This document shows, piece by piece, positions 1 through 10,486 of a stretch of 32,879 nt of DNA. A program made the translations under genes and the position numbers. The notes beneath the pieces are model-generated. The model was not told the origin of the DNA and did not search any database. It worked only from the letters and a program-made list of their open reading frames with translations. The DNA comes from an uncultured Prevotella sp. (GTDB lineage: Bacteria; Bacteroidota; Bacteroidia; Bacteroidales; Bacteroidaceae). Position 1 is the stretch's first letter; the number at the start of each line of letters is the position of its first letter. The DNA lies in the NCBI GenBank assembly GCA_905233425.1, contig CAJOEC010000046.1, positions 1 to 32,879 of the forward strand. Reading direction: 5' to 3'.

Positions 1-1018
1 TGTTTTTCCTCGTCCAAAAGCAAACAAATCGTAAATAGTTGATACACAACGTTAAATAGAAATAAAAATGAAACGAAAATTTGGAATGCAACATAGAAGA
101 GGCATTCAGTCGCTTGTCTACCTCCTTCGTGATGCACGAGGCTACAAGAATCGTGACGGCATCGGGATATTCGGCCAGCGTATTCTCAAACGACTTGAGC
201 ATAGCCCCCAAGCGCTCCAACGCTCCAGCTGGGTCGAGGCCCGACTTGATTTCGATGATGCCAGCGATGGCCCCAGAGTCGTTGTACATGGTAACGTCGG
301 GTTCAGACGAGAACAGAATGGAGTAGCCGTTAATCAGATGCAGTTTCTTCACGTCATCGATGTCGCTATTGGCATCCCATTCGCCAATCTCCGTCAGAAC
401 GTCATCCTTGTTCTCTACCGACGAGATCTCCTGGTGGGAAAGCAACTCGTTGAAGATTATTTTGCGAATGACGCGCTCGCCCTCATTTCCGATTTGGTTG
501 CGCCACGAGCCGTCAATCTTCGTGCCAGCAGTGGCATACATCATACCCTCAATCTTCCTTTCGTTGATGTCCGAAGCCAATATTACGACCAGCGACAAAG
601 TCTCATTAATTGTCTTGACCAACTTCTCAACCTGTTTTGCAGAAAGTTTTCCTGCATTGACCTTCCCGTCCTCTATCCTGTCAATGCTCGTGACACCAGA
701 CAGCGTTTTCATGCCTTTCTGTGGAATCAGGGCCACCGAGCGGTAATACTTCAGGAACGACGGATTCAGTTGCAGTACTTTCGGATGCAGAAAAACCAAC
801 ATCGGGTCAATCTTGTTGGCCTGTAATATCTCCCAGGACTCCTCGCTGATGCTCCACTTGATGCGGTCATCCCAGTTTAGCTTCGCGCCCTCAATACGTG
901 CCAGCTTCCTTATCTTCATGAACAGCTCGAAATAGCCTTCCGAGCGCAGTCTGTTATAGGTAAATGTTGAGCGCAGCTGATAGCTCTCCTTTACCACCGA
1001 TTCGGGTACTTTTGCCAT
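1..1018 (-). CDS. Type II restriction endonuclease, PD-(D/E)XK fold, C-terminus beyond the left edge
   Basis: The frame opens at an ATG three bases after the stop of the methyltransferase beta gene and stays open to base 1, so the gene is cut by the window edge after about 339 codons. A PD-(D/E)XK nuclease core is visible: P240-D241, then 14 residues, then E256-I-K258, followed by a helix. Given its position directly behind a cytosine-5 methyltransferase in a tight operon, it should be the cleaving partner of that enzyme. The overall look resembles the XcyI/Cfr9I type of endonuclease, but that is recollection and the recognition site cannot be read from the sequence. A long plus-strand frame over the same bases is only its shadow. 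The nuclease role is well supported; family and specificity are not. Confidence 0.75.
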   Translation of the reverse strand, partial: MAKVPESVVKESYQLRSTFTYNRLRSEGYFELFMKIRKLARIEGAKLNWDDRIKWSISEESWEILQANKIDPMLVFLHPKVLQLNPSFLKYYRSVALIPQKGMKTLSGVTSIDRIEDGKVNAGKLSAKQVEKLVKTINETLSLVVILASDINERKIEGMMYATAGTKIDGSWRNQIGNEGERVIRKIIFNELLSHQEISSVENKDDVLTEIGEWDANSDIDDVKKLHLINGYSILFSSEPDVTMYNDSGAIAGIIEIKSGLDPAGALERLGAMLKSFENTLAEYPDAVTILVASCITKEVDKRLNASSMLHSKFSFHFYFYLTLCINYLRFVCFWTRKN

Positions 1019-1021
1019 GGC

Positions 1022-1432
1022 TTATTCCTCCTCTCCAAAGAATTGTTTCATTACTTCCGTTGCAATCGCCTCAGCCAGTTTCGGTGGCACGGCATTGCCC
1101 ACCTGTCCGAACTGCGTCATCGTGGTCTTGCGCTTCGAGCTATAGGAATCGAGACGCACACCCTTAAATTCCCAGTCCACGGGGAAAGTCTGAAGGCACG
1201 CCAACTCTCTCACCGTCAGCATACGGTCTTCATACGGATGGATGAAGTCGCGATAGCCACTGCGTGTGACCGTCGGGGACGGCTTCGACGGATCGAGCCT
1301 ACGATAGGTCGAGCCAAATGTCTGCTCTACCTCCGACAGTTTTCCGCCAATGGGCACTCGTCTGATCTTTTCTAACGTCGACGGCGAGTGTGCCGTCACC
1401 TGGTGATTCGGTACATGTTGCTTAATAGCCAT
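1022..1432 (-). CDS. DNA (cytosine-5-)methyltransferase, beta part (target recognition and motifs IX-X)
   Basis: This 136-residue protein is the C-terminal part of a cytosine-5 DNA methyltransferase. It begins with the conserved PNH segment, contains the target-recognition region with PSPTVTR and LTVRELACLQTFP (motif IX area), and ends with QVGNAVPPKLAEAI (motif X). It has no SAM-binding loop or catalytic PC. Its ATG overlaps the end of the alpha gene by 11 bases in another frame, which suggests translational coupling. The endonuclease starts three bases after its stop. Either the enzyme is a two-subunit methylase, as known for AquI, or a one-base shift split a single gene. The coherent start codon, overlap and intact motifs favour the two-subunit reading. 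Confidence 0.85.
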   Translation of the reverse strand: MAIKQHVPNHQVTAHSPSTLEKIRRVPIGGKLSEVEQTFGSTYRRLDPSKPSPTVTRSGYRDFIHPYEDRMLTVRELACLQTFPVDWEFKGVRLDSYSSKRKTTMTQFGQVGNAVPPKLAEAIATEVMKQFFGEEE

Positions 1433-2147
1433 ATTTCTCTCTCCTGTCTTTAATCGTTTCTGCTACACGCTGTGCGGTCTCCGAAGGCTCCTCCGGCTCA
1501 GGTAAATCGCCGATGGCATCCCACACCGTCTTCTTAGGCTCGAACACATGGGGCGCCGGATAAAGGAAATGCTTGCCCATGCGGTTGCCGACAATAATCA
1601 GACGCTCGCGGTTCTGCGGCACACCATAGTCCACGGCATTCAGCACCTGCGGCGTACTAATCGTATAGTGGTACTCCTTGCCCTCATGCTCTATCGGCTT
1701 GCCCAGTTCGTCCATCAGCAGCTGCAAAGCCCGCCCGTGGTCCCAGTTCGTAAGACCTTTCACGTTCTCCAAGACAAAGCCTTTCGGAAGTGTCTCTCTA
1801 ACGATGCGGACATACTCGAAAAGCAGCCGCCCGCGCTCGTCGTCCAAGCCCTTGCGCAATCCAGCGAGACTGAAGCTCTGGCACGGAGGCCCGCCGATGA
1901 CCAACGCAGCCTCGCCGACCTTCAGTCCGGCAGCGTCGAGCACCTCCTGTCCCGTAACGTCCAAAATGCTCTTGTTGATAATGGCCATGTCAGGCTTGTT
2001 CGTCCTCAACGTTTCGCAGCACGACGGGTCAACCTCCACAGCCACGGCTACCCGAAAGCCCGCACTCTCAAAGCCGATGTCCAAGCCACCAGCCCCGGAA
2101 AACAAGCTGATGACCTTTTCTGTAGTATGTTTCTCTATTTGTGGCAT
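1422..2147 (-). CDS. DNA (cytosine-5-)methyltransferase, alpha part (motifs I-VIII)
   Basis: From the ATG at 2147 the protein has 241 residues and holds the SAM-binding and catalytic half of a cytosine-5 methyltransferase: FSGAGG at residues 16-21 (motif I), GGPPCQSFS with catalytic C89 (motif IV), E127-N-V (motif VI) and Q178-NRERL (motif VIII). It stops just before the target-recognition region, which is supplied by the overlapping beta gene. An in-frame TTG at 2168 would add seven residues, but that TTG forms part of a TATTTTTG promoter box, so the ATG is the better start. With beta and the endonuclease it forms a three-gene restriction-modification operon. It methylates host DNA at an unknown site and thereby protects it from the endonuclease. 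Confidence 0.88.
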   Translation of the reverse strand: MPQIEKHTTEKVISLFSGAGGLDIGFESAGFRVAVAVEVDPSCCETLRTNKPDMAIINKSILDVTGQEVLDAAGLKVGEAALVIGGPPCQSFSLAGLRKGLDDERGRLLFEYVRIVRETLPKGFVLENVKGLTNWDHGRALQLLMDELGKPIEHEGKEYHYTISTPQVLNAVDYGVPQNRERLIIVGNRMGKHFLYPAPHVFEPKKTVWDAIGDLPEPEEPSETAQRVAETIKDRREKYGY

Positions 2148-2165
2148 ATTTGTTTTCTTCGGGTG

Positions 2166-2173
2166 CAAAAATA
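2166..2173 (-). promoter_or_regulatory. Bacteroidetes -7 box of the restriction-modification operon
   Basis: Read on the minus strand the bases are TATTTTTG, a perfect fit to TAnnTTTG. The box lies 18 bases upstream of the methyltransferase alpha ATG, giving a very short leader. No convincing TTTG was found 19-21 bases further upstream, so strength is uncertain. Confidence 0.5.
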
Positions 2174-2279
2174 CATATAATAATTCGATTTCACGTCCTC
2201 ATTGTGCTAAAATCACATAAATTATTATCCTTTTTAGCAAATTTCTTGGTTTTGTTGCTCAGATTGGCGGGAAATTGAC

Positions 2280-2287
2280 TACTTTTG
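2280..2287 (+). promoter_or_regulatory. Bacteroidetes -7 box of the dockerin-like protein gene
   Basis: The bases TACTTTTG fit TAnnTTTG and lie 47 bases before the ATG at 2335, leaving an A+T-rich leader of about 40 bases. A TTG occurs about 22 bases upstream as a possible, slightly distant -33 element. The box is divergent from the restriction-modification promoter about 110 bases away. Confidence 0.5.
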
Positions 2288-2334
2288 TGGCAGAAAAACA
2301 TCGCATAATAATCAACCCTTAAAATTTTAAACCT

Positions 2335-4389
2335 ATGAAACATCTTACTTCTCTTTTCAGCAACAGGCTGATGTCCCTGGGCCTTCTGCTCGTGGGACTG
2401 CTGGTGCCTATTGCCATGACGGCACAGGACTATTGCATCGACGTAGGCGGCATCAATGTCACCTCCGAAAACTGCGACAACATCACAGGCCCGACCATCC
2501 ACGGCAAGGTGAAGTTCGACCCCGCTACGAGGACGCTAACACTACGCAACGCCACCATCAATTCCAAGAACGACGATGGCATTGAAATGGAATCGATCTA
2601 TTGGAGCCTCGTAGGCGACGACATAACCATTGAGCTTCAAGGGACAAACATCATCAACGTCGTCCAGGACGACAATTATTCCCACCATGGCATCGCATTG
2701 ACTCAGACCGCGACCATTACCGGCCCCGGGACGCTGGTGACGAACTACGACATACGGACATACGGCACCGACCTGGAAATCAAAAACAACTGCAAGGTGA
2801 CGGCCGAGGCAATCAATAATGACACGTATTATGGACACAACGCGAAACTGACCCTCAGCGGGAGAGCAACGGAGATTTTCGCCCCCATCTACGGGTTTGA
2901 GCAAGTGACGCTGAACGACGAGCTGAAGTCCATTGTGCCACGGGGTGGCTACTACGAAACCATCAACCAGTATATGGCAAGTTCAGACGGCCAATATGCC
3001 CCTGTGGTCTACATTGCCCGAGATGACTACACCGCATTCAATACCAAGCTGTGGGTGAAAGGCAAGAACGTGGGGGAAAAGGAATGGGCGGAAATCTACG
3101 ACGTTCCCGTAGACGAAGGCACGGCAACCTACGATCCGTATTCCAAGACGCTGACCCTCAACGATGCAAAAATCAACATCACGGAGGACAATAAATACGG
3201 AATCACCAACTTCGACCCAAACGAGACTTCTCCTGACGTCGGCGGTTTGCTGAACATAGTGGTGAACGGCACATGCAGGATATGGTGCACCGACATGGCC
3301 ATGAAGCTCAACGGAGGAATCATCAACATCTCGGGCGACGGAAAACTGGCCCTGTTGTCGGACGACCAGTCGGCTGTCTACATGTATGACAAGACCATCA
3401 TAAACATCTATGACACTAACGTGTCCTTCGAGACAATAGGAGGACCGGCCATCAAGGGCGAATATTGGACGAGGGCCGAGGCCGTCAACATCATCCATTC
3501 ATCGCTGATGGCCTATTCGCCAACCTACACCACCGACAACATCTCGGAATTCAACCTGCTGAAGTGCAAGTTCCAGGACGATAGCGACCTGAAGGGCGAG
3601 TATTTCGGATTCGACGAGGAAATGAGCGGAAGCATCACCTACAATGGCAACCCCCACAGGGGCAGGGTCGTCATCAAGCCCTTCGAGTTGTACCGTTACA
3701 CCATCTACATCGGTCACGAGGAGGTGACGAGCGAGAACCAGGATGACCCCACGGGCGACGGCGCATTCAGCTACGACCCCGTGACCAGCACGCTCACAAT
3801 GAAGAAGAGCACCGACAAGGAGATTTCGACATATCACAGGGGTGGACTGACCATCCGCATGGAAAACGATGCCACGACGACAAGTTACAGCGGAATAAGG
3901 GCCTACGGCGGATGTCCGCTGACCATCACCGGGCAAAAGAAACTCAGGCTCACAAGTGGGTACATCGGCAGCTCAGACCCGTTGACGCTGAAAGAGACTG
4001 ACGTGGAGGTGGCACGCAAAGTGTTTGGAAGCGATGAACAGTCGAGTCTGACGGTGAGACGCTCAAGGCTCAAGGCCGAGGAAATATCAGGGTTCAATGA
4101 CGGCATAACGCTCCTCGGCTGCTATATAGCAAGTCCTTCCGGGGCGAAGATTAAGAACGGAGCCATAGTCGATGTCTACGGCAACGTGGTGACGACGGGA
4201 GTCACCATTTTGCCCATGGAAACGAAGAAGGGCGACGTGAACGCCGACGGAGCCGTCGACGTGGCCGACATTGCCACCGTCATAAGCATCATGGCCGGAT
4301 ATGACGACTGCCCTTACGGCGACGTGAACGGCGACGGAACAATCGACGTGGCCGACATTGCGGAAATAATATCCATCATGGCCTCATAA
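2335..4389 (+). CDS. Secreted protein with three repeated beta modules and a C-terminal dockerin-like pair
   Basis: The 684-residue protein starts with a clear signal peptide (about residues 1-30, ending AMTAQ) and is expected outside the inner membrane. Three modules share a pattern of an opening strand, VTSEN or equivalent, then YDPxTxTLTL. They begin near residues 31, 229 and 452. The C-terminus carries two dockerin-like calcium-binding repeats, starting near residues 633 and 662, each with DVNxDGxxDVADI and a hydrophobic helix. Such pairs are common on large secreted Prevotella proteins; whether they bind a cohesin there is not established. The modules resemble carbohydrate-binding or adhesin-like beta-solenoid stretches, but no catalytic residues are recognisable and I assign no substrate. 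mfd follows after 30 bases and may share its transcript. Confidence 0.8.
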   Translation: MKHLTSLFSNRLMSLGLLLVGLLVPIAMTAQDYCIDVGGINVTSENCDNITGPTIHGKVKFDPATRTLTLRNATINSKNDDGIEMESIYWSLVGDDITIELQGTNIINVVQDDNYSHHGIALTQTATITGPGTLVTNYDIRTYGTDLEIKNNCKVTAEAINNDTYYGHNAKLTLSGRATEIFAPIYGFEQVTLNDELKSIVPRGGYYETINQYMASSDGQYAPVVYIARDDYTAFNTKLWVKGKNVGEKEWAEIYDVPVDEGTATYDPYSKTLTLNDAKINITEDNKYGITNFDPNETSPDVGGLLNIVVNGTCRIWCTDMAMKLNGGIINISGDGKLALLSDDQSAVYMYDKTIINIYDTNVSFETIGGPAIKGEYWTRAEAVNIIHSSLMAYSPTYTTDNISEFNLLKCKFQDDSDLKGEYFGFDEEMSGSITYNGNPHRGRVVIKPFELYRYTIYIGHEEVTSENQDDPTGDGAFSYDPVTSTLTMKKSTDKEISTYHRGGLTIRMENDATTTSYSGIRAYGGCPLTITGQKKLRLTSGYIGSSDPLTLKETDVEVARKVFGSDEQSSLTVRRSRLKAEEISGFNDGITLLGCYIASPSGAKIKNGAIVDVYGNVVTTGVTILPMETKKGDVNADGAVDVADIATVISIMAGYDDCPYGDVNGDGTIDVADIAEIISIMAS

Positions 4390-4419
4390 GACCCTCCTAT
4401 CGGAACGACCACACAGACA

Positions 4420-7400
4420 ATGGACATACAGGAACTGCAGAAAAAATACTCACGCCTGCCACAGGTGGCGGCGCTGGCGAAAGCCCTCGAGAAAGGAAAG
4501 GCAAAGACCATCAGCATCGACGGGCTGCAGGCCTCCAGCGCCGCCATGATGTTCAGCGGACTGGCATGTAGGGCTGCGTCGGCCACGACAATGCTCTTCA
4601 TACTCCAGGATGCCGACGAGGCTGGATATTTCTACCACGACCTTAGGCAGGTGATGGGCGACAGGGACGTGCTCTTCTTCCCCAGCAGCTACCGCCGCTC
4701 AATAAAGTACGGACAGAAAGACCCCGCAAACGAGATACTAAGGACTGAGGTACTGACAAAGCTAAAAGCCCCCTCCCTACAGGGAGACGAGTATGTACCT
4801 CAGTGTCAGGAAGTAACTACTCCCCTCCCTCACAGGGAGGGGCAGGGGGTGGGTCTTTTCATCGTCTCTTTCCCCTCAGCCATCGCCGAACAGGTGGTGA
4901 CGCGCAAAAGCCTCGACAACCGCACACTGTCACTCGACGTGGGCGAGACGGCCGATGTCGACGATGTGTGCGCCACGCTGCGCGACTTCGGGTTCCATGA
5001 GGTCGACTATGTCTACGAGCCGGGACAGTTCGCCCTGCGCGGCAGCATACTCGACGTCTATTCCTTCAGTTGCGAATACCCCTTCCGCGTTGACTTCTTC
5101 GGCGACGACATCGACTCCATACGTACCTTCGAGGTGGAGAACCAGCTATCGAAAGAGAGACGTGACCACATCGACATTGTGCCGGAGATGACAACGGGGA
5201 GCACGAATCCCGTAGAACGGGAGTCGCTGTTCAGTTTCCTGCCCCCGGAAACAGTACTCGTGGCCAAGGACTTCGGCTTCGTGCGCGACTGCGTGGAGCA
5301 GACATGGCAGGAGGGATTCTCATCGCAGGCCATGGTAGAGCGGCTGGAGAACGCCACCGAGGTTGAGGAATACCAGATACGCCAGGAGATGCACCGCGAC
5401 AGCCAAATCATCAGCGGAGCGCAGTTCGACCGCGACAGCGATGGGTTCAGAAAAATCACACTACACTCAACGGGCAACGCTCAACACTCAACGCTCAACG
5501 CTCAACTCTCAACGCTCAACACTCAACACTCAACACTCAACGCTCAACACTCAACACTCAACGCTCAACACTCAACACTAATCCCCTTCCACACCTCCCC
5601 CCAGCCGCTCTTCCACAAGAACTTCGAGCTACTGGCCAAGACTTTCGAAGACTACCAGCTGAAGGGCTACAAACTCTTCATACTGGCCGACAGCCAGAAG
5701 CAGACAGAACGACTGAGGGAGATTCTCGAGCAGCCACTACCTACAGGAGAGGCCGGGGGAGCGTCTTTCACTCCCATCAACCGCACCATACATGCCGGCT
5801 ACGTGGACCACGACCTGCGTGTCTGCCTGTTCACCGACCACCAGATCTTCGACCGCTTCCACAAGTACAACCTGAAGAGCGACAAGGCCCGCAGCGGCAA
5901 GATGGCCCTCACGCTGAAGGAGATACAGCAGTTCGAGCTGGGCGACTTCGTGGTACATATCGACCACGGTGTCGGGAAGTTCGGCGGACTGGTGCGTATG
6001 CCTATCAATTCCACCACCGCAGGAGGGGCTGGGGGAAGGTCTGCTGGCTACCAGGAGATGATAAAAATCATCTACCAGCGGGGCGATGCCATCTACGTCT
6101 CCATACATTCTTTATATAAGGTGTCGAAATACAAGGCACAGGACGGCGGACAGCCACCGCGCCTCTCAACACTCGGCACCGGAGCATGGGAACGGCTGAA
6201 GGAGCGCACGAAGAAACACATCAAGGACATAGCACGCGACCTCATACGCCTCTACGCCTCGCGCCGCCACCAGAAGGGATTCGCCTACAGCCACGACACA
6301 TACTTGCAACAGGAGCTCGAGGCTTCGTTCCTCTATGAGGACACCCCCGACCAGCTGAAGGCCACACAGGACGTGAAGGCCGACATGGAGCGCCCAGTGC
6401 CCATGGACAGGCTGGTCTGCGGCGACGTAGGCTTCGGAAAGACCGAGGTGGCCATACGCGCCGCCTTCAAGGCCGCCATCGACGGAAAGCAAACGGCGGT
6501 GCTCGTGCCAACCACCGTACTCGCCTACCAGCACTACAACACATTCTCCTCACGACTGAAGGACATGCCCGTGCGCGTCGACTACCTCAGCCGGGCACGG
6601 TCGGCAAAGCATACCACAGCTCTGCTGAAAGACCTCGAGGACGGGAAGATAGACATCCTCATAGGCACACACAAGCTCATAGGCAAGACTGTGAAGTTCA
6701 AAGACCTGGGACTGCTCATCATCGACGAGGAACAGAAATTCGGTGTCTCGACGAAGGAGAAGCTGCGACAGATGAAGACCAACGTCGACACGCTCACCAT
6801 GAGCGCAACGCCGATACCCCGCACGCTGCAATTCTCGCTCGTCGGCGCACGCGACCTGAGCGTCATACAGACTCCCCCACCCAACCGCTATCCCATACAG
6901 ACGGAGATTCACACCTTCTCGGCAGAGATTATCGCCGAGGCCATCAACTTCGAGATGAGCCGCAACGGACAGGTGTTCTTCGTCAACAACCGCATAAACA
7001 ACCTCCAAGAGCTGAAAGACATCATCCTGAAATATGTGCCCGACTGCCGCGTCGCCATTGGCCACGGACAGATGAACCCCGAAGAGTTAGAGAAAATCGT
7101 CCTCGACTTCTCGAACTACGACTACGACGTGTTGCTCTCGACGACCATCGTGGAGAACGGCATCGACATACCCAACGCCAACACCATCATCATCAACAGC
7201 GCCCATAACTTCGGCCTCAGCGACCTGCACCAGATGCGCGGCCGTGTGGGCCGTGGCAACCGCAAGGCTTTTTGCTACCTCCTCGCGCCGCCCCTCGCCG
7301 CCCTGCCGCAGGACGCACGTCGCCGATTGGAGGCCCTCGAGAACTTCAGCGATCTGGGTTCGGGCATCAACATCGCCATGCAGGACCTCGACATACGCGG

Positions 7401-8118
7401 TGCCGGCAACATGCTCGGCGCGGAGCAGAGCGGTTTCATCAGCGACCTTGGCTACGAGACCTACCAAAAGATTCTCAACGAGGCGATGGCGGAACTGAGG
7501 AACGAAAGCCCCAGCAGCCCCACCCCCGACCCCTCCCGCAGGGGGGAGGGGAGTATATACTCTCAAGCACAGAAAGCCAACAACGGACGGGCGAAAAAAG
7601 TAACTACTCCCCTCCCCTCCGAGGGAGGGGTTGGGGGTGGGGCTGTTGGGGCTTTTGTCTCCGACTGCGTCCTCGAATCCGACCTCGAAATGTATTTCCC
7701 CGACCAGTATGTGCCTACCGACTCCGAGCGTATGCTCCTCTACCGTGAGCTTGACAATACTCGCGATGACAACGAGCTGGAGGCATACCGACAGCGGCTC
7801 ATCGACCGCTTCGGCGCATTGCCGCCACAGGCCGAGGAGCTGCTCCATGTTGTCACTCTCCGACGCTTGGGCAAGCACTTGGGATGCGAAAAGATTCTGC
7901 TGAAGCAGGGACGCATGTTCCTATATTTCGTCAGCGTCCCCGACAGTCCCTACTACCAGAGCGACATCTTCGGCAGCATAATCGACTATGCCACACACAA
8001 CATCATGCGCTGCCAGCTGCGAGAGCAGAACGGAAAACGCTCGATGATAATCACCGAAGTCCCCTCAGTGAAAGAGGCCGTCACCATCCTGAAAGCGTTG
8101 GCTATCACCCAAAGTTAG
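4420..8118 (+). CDS. mfd: Transcription-repair coupling factor Mfd, carrying several in-frame repeat insertions
   Basis: Mfd removes RNA polymerase stalled at DNA damage and recruits UvrA. The order is normal: UvrB-like N-terminus, RNA polymerase-interacting domain (FELGDFVVHIDHGVG from about residue 505), RecG-like motor with Walker A GDVGFGKT (668-675), D769-E-E-Q and QMRGRVGR (938-945), then the C-terminal domain from about 1085. At 1232 residues it is about 100 longer than usual for Bacteroidetes Mfd. The excess matches repeat-derived linkers at about residues 117-146 and 1029-1079 (G-rich hairpin elements), 349-388 (heptamer array, STLNAQ-type peptide), and shorter remnants near 437-452 and 530-543. 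All keep the frame and fall between conserved blocks, so the protein is probably functional. A change of one heptamer would truncate it before the motor. The stop lies inside a tandem terminator-like repeat. Confidence 0.96.
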   Translation: MDIQELQKKYSRLPQVAALAKALEKGKAKTISIDGLQASSAAMMFSGLACRAASATTMLFILQDADEAGYFYHDLRQVMGDRDVLFFPSSYRRSIKYGQKDPANEILRTEVLTKLKAPSLQGDEYVPQCQEVTTPLPHREGQGVGLFIVSFPSAIAEQVVTRKSLDNRTLSLDVGETADVDDVCATLRDFGFHEVDYVYEPGQFALRGSILDVYSFSCEYPFRVDFFGDDIDSIRTFEVENQLSKERRDHIDIVPEMTTGSTNPVERESLFSFLPPETVLVAKDFGFVRDCVEQTWQEGFSSQAMVERLENATEVEEYQIRQEMHRDSQIISGAQFDRDSDGFRKITLHSTGNAQHSTLNAQLSTLNTQHSTLNAQHSTLNAQHSTLIPFHTSPQPLFHKNFELLAKTFEDYQLKGYKLFILADSQKQTERLREILEQPLPTGEAGGASFTPINRTIHAGYVDHDLRVCLFTDHQIFDRFHKYNLKSDKARSGKMALTLKEIQQFELGDFVVHIDHGVGKFGGLVRMPINSTTAGGAGGRSAGYQEMIKIIYQRGDAIYVSIHSLYKVSKYKAQDGGQPPRLSTLGTGAWERLKERTKKHIKDIARDLIRLYASRRHQKGFAYSHDTYLQQELEASFLYEDTPDQLKATQDVKADMERPVPMDRLVCGDVGFGKTEVAIRAAFKAAIDGKQTAVLVPTTVLAYQHYNTFSSRLKDMPVRVDYLSRARSAKHTTALLKDLEDGKIDILIGTHKLIGKTVKFKDLGLLIIDEEQKFGVSTKEKLRQMKTNVDTLTMSATPIPRTLQFSLVGARDLSVIQTPPPNRYPIQTEIHTFSAEIIAEAINFEMSRNGQVFFVNNRINNLQELKDIILKYVPDCRVAIGHGQMNPEELEKIVLDFSNYDYDVLLSTTIVENGIDIPNANTIIINSAHNFGLSDLHQMRGRVGRGNRKAFCYLLAPPLAALPQDARRRLEALENFSDLGSGINIAMQDLDIRGAGNMLGAEQSGFISDLGYETYQKILNEAMAELRNESPSSPTPDPSRRGEGSIYSQAQKANNGRAKKVTTPLPSEGGVGGGAVGAFVSDCVLESDLEMYFPDQYVPTDSERMLLYRELDNTRDDNELEAYRQRLIDRFGALPPQAEELLHVVTLRRLGKHLGCEKILLKQGRMFLYFVSVPDSPYYQSDIFGSIIDYATHNIMRCQLREQNGKRSMIITEVPSVKEAVTILKALAITQS
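4768..4856 (+). repeat. G-rich hairpin element inside mfd, copy 1
   Basis: A perfect 8-base stem, CCCCTCCC (4822-4829) and GGGAGGGG (4835-4842), is followed by CAGGGGGTGGG. It is preceded by AAGTAACTACTCC, which recurs before the copy near 7600. A partial copy with CTCCCTACAGGGAG lies at about 4772-4786. The insertion is translated in frame as a Pro/Gly-rich linker in Mfd. Confidence 0.8.
5466..5577 (+). repeat. Heptamer array CTCAACN, 16 units, inside mfd
   Basis: Sixteen consecutive 7-base units follow CTCAACN, the second one degenerate. They encode a Ser/Thr/Leu/Asn/Gln peptide in the present frame. Because 7 is not a multiple of 3, gain or loss of one unit would shift the frame of mfd, whereas three units (21 bases) would be tolerated. 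The unit contains no stop in any sense frame. Confidence 0.9.
5737..5775 (+). repeat. Diverged G-rich element remnant in mfd
   Basis: The bases CTACAGGAGAGGCCGGGGGAG resemble the second half of the G-rich hairpin element and give an in-frame PLPTGEAGGAS peptide. A similar remnant with GCAGGAGGGGCTGGGGG lies near 6017-6045. These are shorter and less certain than the copies at 4822 and 7506. Confidence 0.45.
7505..7656. repeat. Two G-rich elements in inverted orientation inside mfd (MITE-like)
   Basis: The left arm (about 7505-7554) reads GCCCCAGCAGCCCCACCCCC and the reverse complement of the right arm (about 7606-7656) reads GCCCCAACAGCCCCACCCCC. The arms continue into the CCCCTCCC/GGGAGGGG hairpins and are nearly identical over some 45 bases, around a centre of about 50 bases. 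The whole stretch is translated in frame as a linker of about 50 residues just before the C-terminal Mfd domain. Confidence 0.8.
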
Positions 8119-8147
8119 GGGGTGAAAGCGTTGGCCAGCCCCCAAAG

Positions 8148-8159
<12 letters not shown>
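8091..8159. terminator. Tandem 33-base repeat with hairpins between convergent mfd and GH97
   Basis: GAAAGCGTTGG starts at 8091 and again at 8124, each time followed by a hairpin around CAAAGTTAG. The second is the stronger: CCAGCCCCC (8135-8143), loop AAAGTTA, then GGGGGTTGG (8151-8159), with one G-T pair. The stop of mfd (TAG) lies in the first unit and the stop of GH97 (TAA on the minus strand, 8148-8150) in the second. No T-run follows, so termination by classical intrinsic means is uncertain. Position and symmetry suggest a shared bidirectional terminator. Confidence 0.6.
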
Positions 8160-10446
<2,287 letters not shown>

Positions 10447-10486
10447 AATTATGGAATGGGAATAATGATTAATTGCAATTTGGCCA

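Noticed and set aside
68..826. Plus-strand open frame of 252 codons at the left edge
   Set aside because: It lies opposite the restriction endonuclease, which has a recognisable nuclease core and correct operon spacing; the plus-strand product resembles nothing.
1..2147. Assignment of the recognition site CYCGRG or CCCGGG to the restriction system
   Set aside because: The split methylase resembles AquI and the endonuclease perhaps XcyI, but these resemblances are from memory and specificity is not readable from the sequence.
2148..2168. TTG start of methyltransferase alpha
   Set aside because: The TTG is part of a TATTTTTG promoter box and would lie upstream of the expected transcription start.
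7087..7878. Minus-strand open frame of 263 codons
   Set aside because: Antisense to the Mfd motor and C-terminal domain; composition is that of a shadow frame.
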